Assembly (NCBI GenBank): GCA_012799155.1
Contig: JAAZLV010000182.1
Span: 1 to 5,893, forward strand
Length of the DNA: 5,893 nt
Reading direction: 5' to 3'
DNA from: Bacteroidales bacterium
GTDB lineage: Bacteria; Bacteroidota; Bacteroidia; Bacteroidales; Dysgonomonadaceae
Below the pieces are notes generated by a model. The model had not been told where the DNA came from. It ran no database searches and worked only from the letters and a program-made list of their open reading frames with translations. Both the position numbers and the translations under genes were made by a program. Below, piece after piece: positions 1 through 5,893 of this stretch (position 1 is the stretch's first letter; every line of letters starts with the position of its first letter).

Positions 1-823
1 AGAATATGAGGTGGAAGGGGTGATTCACCTCGCTGCGGAGAGTCATGTGGACCGTTCAATCACTGATCCCTTCTCCTTTGCGCGCACCAACGTGATGGGT
101 ACGCTTAACCTGTTGCAGGCAGCACGTGAACAGTGGAATGACCAGTATCACGACCGGCTTTTTTATCATGTTTCTACCGATGAGGTATATGGTGCCTTGC
201 CCCTGGGAGAAGGATACTTTACCGAGGAGAGCCGTTATGATCCCCACAGTCCCTATTCAGCATCAAAGGCTTCATCCGATCACTTCGTACGGGCATACCA
301 CGATACCTATGGATTTCCCGTGGTGATCTCCAACTGCTCAAACAACTATGGCCCCAATCAGTTCCCTGAGAAGTTGATCCCCCTTTTCATCCGCAATATC
401 CGGGAAAACAAGTCCCTGCCGGTATACGGCAAGGGAGAGAACGTGCGCGACTGGCTCTATGTGGAAGACCATGCGGCTGCCATCGATCTGATCTTTCACC
501 GGGGAAGGGTGGGAGAGACCTACAACATCGGTGGCTGGAACGAATGGCGCAACATCGACCTGATAAGACTGCTGATTAAAACGGTGGACCGGCAGCTGGG
601 ACTACCGGTTGGTACTTCCGATCATCTTATCACCTATGTGACCGACCGTGCGGGTCATGATCTTCGCTATGCCATCGACGCCACCAAGCTCAAGACAGAG
701 CTGGGGTGGGAGCCTTCACTCCGCTTTGAGGAAGGCATAGAGAAGACGGTGGAGTGGTATCTCAGTCACCAGCAGTGGCTGGACGACATTGCCAGCGGAG
801 CATATCAACAAAGAAACGTCTAA
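1..823 (+). CDS. rfbB: dTDP-glucose 4,6-dehydratase, 5'-truncated by window edge
   Basis: This enzyme converts dTDP-glucose to dTDP-4-keto-6-deoxyglucose with bound NAD+, the second step of dTDP-L-rhamnose synthesis for cell-surface polysaccharide; it acts in the cytoplasm. The reading frame is open to the left edge (first whole codon at 2), so about 75-80 N-terminal residues, including the Rossmann glycine motif, lie outside; a GTG at 11 is internal. About 273 residues remain of an expected 350 or so. Visible extended-SDR hallmarks are HLAAESHVDRS near the start, the catalytic Thr-Asp-Glu at 176-184, YSASK with catalytic Tyr at 254-256 and Lys at 266-268, then SNCSNNYGP and RDWLYV, both family signatures of the substrate-binding half. 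The frame is intact to a TAA at 821-823. In many bacteria rfbB sits with rfbA, rfbC and rfbD; whether they lie upstream cannot be seen. The family is certain; the exact nucleotide-sugar substrate is inferred from close resemblance to RfbB. Confidence 0.95.
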   Translation, partial: EYEVEGVIHLAAESHVDRSITDPFSFARTNVMGTLNLLQAAREQWNDQYHDRLFYHVSTDEVYGALPLGEGYFTEESRYDPHSPYSASKASSDHFVRAYHDTYGFPVVISNCSNNYGPNQFPEKLIPLFIRNIRENKSLPVYGKGENVRDWLYVEDHAAAIDLIFHRGRVGETYNIGGWNEWRNIDLIRLLIKTVDRQLGLPVGTSDHLITYVTDRAGHDLRYAIDATKLKTELGWEPSLRFEEGIEKTVEWYLSHQQWLDDIASGAYQQRNV

Positions 824-824
824 T

Positions 825-2234
<1,410 letters not shown>

Positions 2235-2237
2235 TTA

Positions 2238-2245
2238 CAAATGTA
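2238..2245 (-). promoter_or_regulatory. Candidate tpl promoter, -7 box
   Basis: Read on the minus strand these bases are TACATTTG, a full match to the Bacteroidota -7 consensus TAnnTTTG. They would place the transcription start near 2233 and give a leader of about 25 bases before the tpl ATG. No good TTTG -33 element is seen at the expected spacing, so support rests on the -7 box and on position. A 5-bp inverted repeat, TTTAC at 2234-2238 and GTAAA at 2246-2250, frames the box and might be an operator, but such repeats are common in AT-rich DNA. Confidence 0.45.
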
Positions 2246-2297
2246 GTAAATGTTTGAAGAATCAGCTGGCTGTTTCTCATTTTTTTTACATTCCTCA

Positions 2298-2332
2298 TTT
2301 GACCATAGAACGGCAGTTTTATGCTATCTTTG
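2298..2332 (+). promoter_or_regulatory. Candidate promoter of the HAD hydrolase gene
   Basis: TTTG at 2298-2301 and TATCTTTG at 2325-2332 match the Bacteroidota -33 (TTTG) and -7 (TAnnTTTG) elements. The spacer is 23 bases, slightly longer than the usual 19-21. The predicted start near 2337 gives a leader of about 34 bases. It is divergent from the tpl promoter. Confidence 0.5.
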
Positions 2333-2358
2333 TAACCTTTGTTAGGAACAACTAGATA

Positions 2359-2364
2359 AAAGGA
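2359..2364 (+). promoter_or_regulatory. Ribosome binding site of the HAD hydrolase gene
   Basis: AAAGGA lies six bases before the ATG at 2371. It is the only convincing Shine-Dalgarno-like sequence in front of a start codon in this window and supports that start. Confidence 0.5.
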
Positions 2365-2370
2365 TTTATA

Positions 2371-2799
2371 ATGGTTATAGCAGTAGATTTCGACGGCACC
2401 ATCGTCGAGCATGCCTATCCGGAGATAGGGAGACCGATTCCATTTGCCATAGATACACTTATGCAGCTACAGAAGGACAACCACAAGTTGATTCTCTGGA
2501 CCGTCCGTGAGGGTGAGCTGTTGCAGAATGCCATCGATTATTGTGCGGAACGAGGGCTTCATTTTTATGCGGCAAATGCCAACTATCCCGGTGAAGAACG
2601 TGAAAATGCCTCCCGTAAGCTGGGTGCCGATCTCTTTATCGATGACCGCAATTTGGGTGGATTGCCCGACTGGGGGGTAATCTATAATGCAGTGAATGCT
2701 ACCAGAAATGGCGGCAACGCTTTGCAATTGATGGTGGGAGCATCGGCCATGCCTGAACCTAAGAAGCGGCGTGGATTATTCGGTATGAACCGTCGTTGA
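2371..2799 (+). CDS. Small capless HAD-superfamily hydrolase, substrate unknown
   Basis: A 142-residue cytoplasmic protein of the haloacid dehalogenase superfamily, probably a phosphatase. Motif I is DFDGT at residues 6-10, with D6 the expected nucleophile and D8 the general acid; motif II is T44 in LWTVR; K83 fits motif III; motif IV is D91-D92 in FIDDRN. There is no room for a cap domain between motifs I and II, so it is of the C0 type, which often acts on larger or accessible substrates. It resembles the Bacteroides protein family typified by BT0820, to my recollection; no substrate is known to me. The start is well placed, since residues 3-7 already form the first core strand. The last dozen residues ([13 protein letters not shown] region) are strongly basic and lie outside the HAD core. 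glyA follows after 80 bases on the same strand, so co-transcription is possible but no functional link is shown. Confidence 0.85.
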   Translation: MVIAVDFDGTIVEHAYPEIGRPIPFAIDTLMQLQKDNHKLILWTVREGELLQNAIDYCAERGLHFYAANANYPGEERENASRKLGADLFIDDRNLGGLPDWGVIYNAVNATRNGGNALQLMVGASAMPEPKKRRGLFGMNRR

Positions 2800-2842
2800 T
2801 AAAAAAATGTAATTCATGCCGCGTCAAAATAAAAATGTTAAT

Positions 2843-2850
2843 TACCTTTG
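2843..2850 (+). promoter_or_regulatory. Candidate glyA promoter, -7 box
   Basis: TACCTTTG matches TAnnTTTG exactly. The transcription start would be near 2855, about 25 bases before the ATG at 2880. No clear -33 element is seen at the expected spacing. If this promoter is used, the earlier in-frame ATG at 2835 and TTG at 2796 are not on the transcript, which supports the start chosen for glyA. Confidence 0.45.
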
Positions 2851-2879
2851 CGCCATCTTTACTTACAAATTATAACAGC

Positions 2880-4151
2880 ATGCAACAAGACAGGCAACTC
2901 TTTGACATCATAGAAAGAGAAAAAGAGAGACAATTGAAAGGGATCGAGCTGATTGCTTCGGAGAACTTTGTGAGCGAACAGGTGATGCAGGCCATGGGGT
3001 CGGTACTCACCAACAAATATGCGGAGGGGTATCCCGGACGACGCTATTATGGCGGTTGTGAGGTGGTGGACCTGAGCGAACAGCTGGCAATCGATCGGTT
3101 GAAAGAACTATTTGGTGCAGAGTGGGCAAACGTACAGCCACATTCGGGTGCACAGGCCAATGCAGCTGTCTTCCTGGCTTGCATGAAAGCGGGTGACAAG
3201 TTCCTTGGGCTAAATCTTTCACACGGGGGACATCTCTCCCACGGCTCACCTGTTAATTTCTCCGGACTGATGTTCCAACCCATTGCATACAATGTGCGGG
3301 AAGAGGACCAGCGGGTCGACTATGTTGAGATGGAAGAACTGGCTCGTAGTGAACGGCCAAAGATGATCATAGCCGGTGCATCGGCCTACTCACGTGAGTG
3401 GGATTATGTCCGCATCCGCAAGGTGGCTGACGAGATCGGTGCCATCTTCATGGTGGACATGGCACACCCGGCAGGACTGATTGCCGCGGGGTTACTGGAG
3501 AACCCGCTGAAACATGCCCACATTGTCACTTCCACCACACATAAGACATTGCGTGGGCCACGTGGAGGGGTGATCTTGCTGGGGAAAGACTTTGAGAACC
3601 CATGGGGCATCACCACACCTAAGGGAGACGTGAAGATGATGTCGGCACTGCTCGACTCGGCAGTCTTCCCCGGCATGCAGGGAGGACCGCTGGAACATAT
3701 AATCGCTGCCAAGGCGGTCTCTTTCCACGAGGCATTGCAACCCGAATACAAAACCTACCAGGCACAGGTGAAGAAGAACGCCGCAGTGATGTCGCAGGCG
3801 TTCATCGACAAGGGGTACAACGTGGTGTCGGGGGGTACCGACAACCATTGCATCCTGGTGGATCTGCGCAGCAAGTTCCCCGACCTGACAGGCAAGGTGG
3901 CTGAGAAGTTGCTGGTGGAAGCGGATATCACCACCAACAAGAACATGGTGCCGTTCGACAGTCGCTCGCCATTCCAGACCTCCGGACTGCGGTTCGGAAC
4001 ACCGGCCATCACCACCCGTGGCGGTAAGGAAGAGTTGATGGAGGAGATTGTGGAGATGATCGACATGGTGCTTGCAGATGAATCCAAAATCGCTGTCGTG
4101 CGCAACCGGGTGAACAGCACCATGCGGCAATACCCGCTCTTTGCCTGGTAG
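2880..4151 (+). CDS. glyA: Serine hydroxymethyltransferase
   Basis: This cytoplasmic PLP enzyme interconverts serine plus tetrahydrofolate with glycine plus 5,10-methylene-tetrahydrofolate, the main source of one-carbon units. From the ATG at 2880 the protein has 423 residues, close to the 417-426 usual in bacteria. In order: IELIASENF (22-30) at the N-terminus, the NKYAEGYPG...YYGG segment (45-59) for folate and substrate contacts, [10 protein letters not shown] (85-94) for PLP phosphate binding, D193 and H196 in VDMAHPAG stacking on the cofactor, the PLP lysine K222 in TSTTHKT followed by GPRGG, and R371 in [10 protein letters not shown] for the substrate carboxylate. The frame is open upstream to a TTG at 2796 and has an ATG at 2835, but the N-terminus of known homologues matches [11 protein letters not shown] at 2880 and a -7 box falls between. 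No Shine-Dalgarno is seen, common in this phylum. A terminator follows at 4206. No anomalies in the core. Confidence 0.97.
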   Translation: MQQDRQLFDIIEREKERQLKGIELIASENFVSEQVMQAMGSVLTNKYAEGYPGRRYYGGCEVVDLSEQLAIDRLKELFGAEWANVQPHSGAQANAAVFLACMKAGDKFLGLNLSHGGHLSHGSPVNFSGLMFQPIAYNVREEDQRVDYVEMEELARSERPKMIIAGASAYSREWDYVRIRKVADEIGAIFMVDMAHPAGLIAAGLLENPLKHAHIVTSTTHKTLRGPRGGVILLGKDFENPWGITTPKGDVKMMSALLDSAVFPGMQGGPLEHIIAAKAVSFHEALQPEYKTYQAQVKKNAAVMSQAFIDKGYNVVSGGTDNHCILVDLRSKFPDLTGKVAEKLLVEADITTNKNMVPFDSRSPFQTSGLRFGTPAITTRGGKEELMEEIVEMIDMVLADESKIAVVRNRVNSTMRQYPLFAW

Positions 4152-4164
4152 AGAAGCGGCAAAG

Positions 4165-4186
4165 CGCTCACCACTGCCGGTGAGTG
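4165..4186 (+). other. Hairpin in the glyA 3' region
   Basis: CTCACC at 4167-4172 pairs with GGTGAG at 4179-4184 around a 6-base loop; one G-U and one C-G pair extend the stem to eight pairs (4165-4186). No T-run follows, so it is not itself an intrinsic terminator. An alternative pairing exists: CACTG at 4172-4176 with CAGTG at 4189-4193. It may stabilise the 3' end of the glyA message, but that is inference. Confidence 0.4.
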
Positions 4187-4205
4187 ATCAGTGAACTCGA
4201 AACGT

Positions 4206-4237
4206 TGGGGAATGGTTGAACTGTTCCCCATTTTTTT
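4206..4237 (+). terminator. Intrinsic terminator of glyA
   Basis: TGGGGAA (4206-4212) pairs with TTCCCCA (4224-4230), a 7-bp stem with an 11-base loop, followed directly by seven T residues (4231-4237). It lies 55 bases after the glyA stop and is well formed for the + strand. On the - strand the stem is not followed by a T-run, so it is one-directional. Confidence 0.8.
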
Positions 4238-4246
4238 ATACATTTG
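4215..4246 (+). promoter_or_regulatory. Candidate recG promoter overlapping the glyA terminator
   Basis: GTTG at 4215-4218 (three of four to the TTTG -33 element) and TACATTTG at 4239-4246 (full match to TAnnTTTG) are separated by 20 bases, the usual Bacteroidota spacing. The -33 element lies in the loop of the glyA terminator hairpin. The start would be near 4251, about 28 bases before the recG ATG. Confidence 0.5.
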
Positions 4247-4278
4247 CATCTAACCGGCATTTGGCCGTGCAATCCCTG

Positions 4279-5893
4279 ATGAATATTCTGCAAACTGACA
4301 TCAAATTTGTTCCGGGTGTGGGTCCCAAAAGAGCGGAGATCCTCAACAAGGAGATCGATGCTTTTACCCTGGGAGACCTCTTACGCTGGTACCCCTACCG
4401 TTACATTGACCGTACGCGGATCTACTATGTGCATGAGATCGACAATGCTCAGGCTTACATACAGTTGAAAGGGAAGATTACCGCGTTCGAGTCCTTCGGT
4501 GAGGGACGCCGCCGGCGTCTGGTGGCCCACTTCACAGACGGTACCGGTTTTGTGGACCTGGTCTGGTTTCAGGGAATACGTTTTGTGGAGAGCAAGTACA
4601 AGCTTAACCAGGAGTATATCGTCTTCGGGAAGCCTGCGCTCTTTAATGGGAAGTGGAACATCGCACACCCTGACATCGATCCCTTTATGACCGAGTCGGA
4701 TCGTCCCGAGGGACTGATGGCGATGTACAACACCACCGAGAAGATGAAGAACCATTTTCTCAACTCCCGCACCATGCAGAAGATCATCACGGCCGCCTTC
4801 TCGCTCATCAACGAACGGTTGCCCGAGTCGCTCTCTCCCGATGTGGTGAAGGCGGCAGGGTTGATGCCGTTTCACGACGCGCTGGAGAACATCCATTTTC
4901 CGAAAACACCCGCGCTGCTGCGTGACGCCGAGTTTCGGTTGAAGTTCGAGGAACTGTTCTACATCCAGCTCAGCATCGTACGCTACGCTTCAGAGCGTAA
5001 GGAGAAGTTGAAAGGGTTCATCTTCGGGAAAGTGGGAGACTACCTCCATACTTTTTTCAAGGAACACCTCCCCTTTGAACTGACAAATGCTCAGAAAAGG
5101 GTGATCAAAGAGATCAGACGCGATACCGCTACCGGCAGGCAGATGAACCGCCTACTGCAGGGCGATGTGGGCTCTGGCAAGACACTGGTGGCACTTATGT
5201 GCATGCTCATTGCCCGCGACAACGGATTTCAGTCGGCACTGATGGCTCCCACCGAGATCCTGGCCTCGCAACATTACGAGACATTTACACAAATGCTGAA
5301 GGGGATGAAAGTACGGGTGGAACTTCTGACCGGCTCTACCCGGAAGAAAGAGCGTGAGGCGCTGCACAGCGCACTCCTCTCTGGTGAGATTGACATCCTG
5401 ATTGGTACCCATGCTTTGATAGAGGATGTGGTGCAGTTCCATAACCTGGGGTTCGTAGTGATCGATGAACAACATCGCTTTGGGGTGGTGCAGCGTGCCA
5501 AGCTGTGGGAAAAGAACCAACAGCCGCCTCATGTGCTGGTGATGACCGCCACCCCCATCCCACGGACGCTCGCCATGACGGTCTATGGTGACCTGGATGT
5601 GTCGGTGATCGACGAGCTGCCTCCCGGGCGTAAGCCGGTGGAGACACTCCATCGCTACGACAAGAAACGGGGTGCGCTCTACCAGTTCATCCGTGATCAG
5701 ATTGTGCAGGGTCGACAGGTCTACATCGTCTATCCCCTAATTGAGGAGAGCGAAAAGCTTGATCTAAAGAACCTTGAGGAGGGGTACCTGCATGTGCGGG
5801 AAGCCTTTCCGGAGTTCAGTGTCTGCAAGATGCACGGTCGGATGAAGGCGGCGGAGAAAGAGAAGGTGATGCGTCGCTTTGTACAAAATGAGG
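4279..5893 (+). CDS. recG: ATP-dependent DNA helicase RecG, 3'-truncated by window edge
   Basis: RecG is a monomeric superfamily 2 helicase that remodels stalled replication forks and branched recombination intermediates. The frame runs from ATG 4279 open to the right edge, 538 codons of about 700. The N-terminal part opens with a helix-hairpin-helix-like PGVGPKRA, followed by the OB-fold wedge domain (roughly residues 60-150, with LVAHFTDGTG and VDLVWFQG). Helicase domain 1 follows: LTNAQK (268-273), Walker A GDVGSGKT (295-302, catalytic K301), motif Ia APTEILASQH (323-332), GTHALIED, motif II DEQH (396-399), and motif III TATPIPRT (423-430). The start of helicase domain 2 (VYIVYPLIEESE) is present; motifs V and VI and the C-terminal tail are beyond the edge. 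An in-frame GTG at 4267 would add four residues; ATG is preferred because the GTG sits in a small GC hairpin and homologues start close to the ATG. No Shine-Dalgarno is seen. Confidence 0.96.
   Translation, partial: MNILQTDIKFVPGVGPKRAEILNKEIDAFTLGDLLRWYPYRYIDRTRIYYVHEIDNAQAYIQLKGKITAFESFGEGRRRRLVAHFTDGTGFVDLVWFQGIRFVESKYKLNQEYIVFGKPALFNGKWNIAHPDIDPFMTESDRPEGLMAMYNTTEKMKNHFLNSRTMQKIITAAFSLINERLPESLSPDVVKAAGLMPFHDALENIHFPKTPALLRDAEFRLKFEELFYIQLSIVRYASERKEKLKGFIFGKVGDYLHTFFKEHLPFELTNAQKRVIKEIRRDTATGRQMNRLLQGDVGSGKTLVALMCMLIARDNGFQSALMAPTEILASQHYETFTQMLKGMKVRVELLTGSTRKKEREALHSALLSGEIDILIGTHALIEDVVQFHNLGFVVIDEQHRFGVVQRAKLWEKNQQPPHVLVMTATPIPRTLAMTVYGDLDVSVIDELPPGRKPVETLHRYDKKRGALYQFIRDQIVQGRQVYIVYPLIEESEKLDLKNLEEGYLHVREAFPEFSVCKMHGRMKAAEKEKVMRRFVQNE

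Noticed and set aside
3492..4130. A 212-codon open frame on the - strand inside glyA
   Set aside because: It is fully antisense to a well-conserved glyA, its composition (His, Cys and Leu rich) is what a mirrored coding sequence gives, and it matches no family I recognise.
4381..4896. A 171-codon open frame on the - strand in the 5' part of recG
   Set aside because: Antisense shadow of the RecG wedge-domain region, with no motif of its own.
5152..5652. A 166-codon open frame on the - strand inside recG
   Set aside because: It covers the recG helicase motifs in antisense; the recG frame is unmistakable and nothing in the antisense product suggests a real protein.

Overview
The window reads as an ordinary chromosomal segment of a Bacteroidota bacterium, most likely order Bacteroidales. 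The reasons are the protein sequences, which resemble the Bacteroidales forms of RfbB, GlyA and RecG as I remember them, the mostly AT-rich leaders with little or no Shine-Dalgarno sequence, and an 8-base TAnnTTTG element (the Bacteroidota -7 promoter box) in front of four of the five genes. The genus cannot be fixed from this sequence. The coding density is high: there is no gene-free stretch above 165 bases, and I found no RNA gene, insertion sequence, CRISPR array or attachment site.

Layout: (1) positions 1-823, + strand: the 3' three-quarters of rfbB (dTDP-glucose 4,6-dehydratase), cut by the left edge. (2) 825-2207, - strand: a complete tpl gene for tyrosine phenol-lyase, convergent with rfbB, one base between the two stop codons. 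(3) 2208-2370: a divergent intergenic region with a candidate promoter for each flanking gene. (4) 2371-2799, +: a small capless HAD-superfamily hydrolase. (5) 2880-4151, +: glyA (serine hydroxymethyltransferase), with its own -7 box in the 80-base gap. (6) 4152-4278: glyA 3' region with a hairpin, an intrinsic terminator and an overlapping recG promoter. (7) 4279-5893, +: the first 538 codons of recG, cut by the right edge.

The genes do not form one pathway. rfbB belongs to nucleotide-sugar (dTDP-rhamnose) synthesis, tpl to amino-acid breakdown (tyrosine to phenol, pyruvate and ammonia), glyA to one-carbon and glycine metabolism, and recG to replication-fork rescue. The HAD protein and glyA could be co-transcribed, but a second promoter probably lets glyA be expressed alone.

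I looked for an undescribed system and did not find one. The most noteworthy item is the lyase: its sequence is clearly tyrosine phenol-lyase rather than the related tryptophanase, and it stands without an adjacent tyrosine transporter. The other observations concern gene boundaries and short regulatory structures, and are modest.
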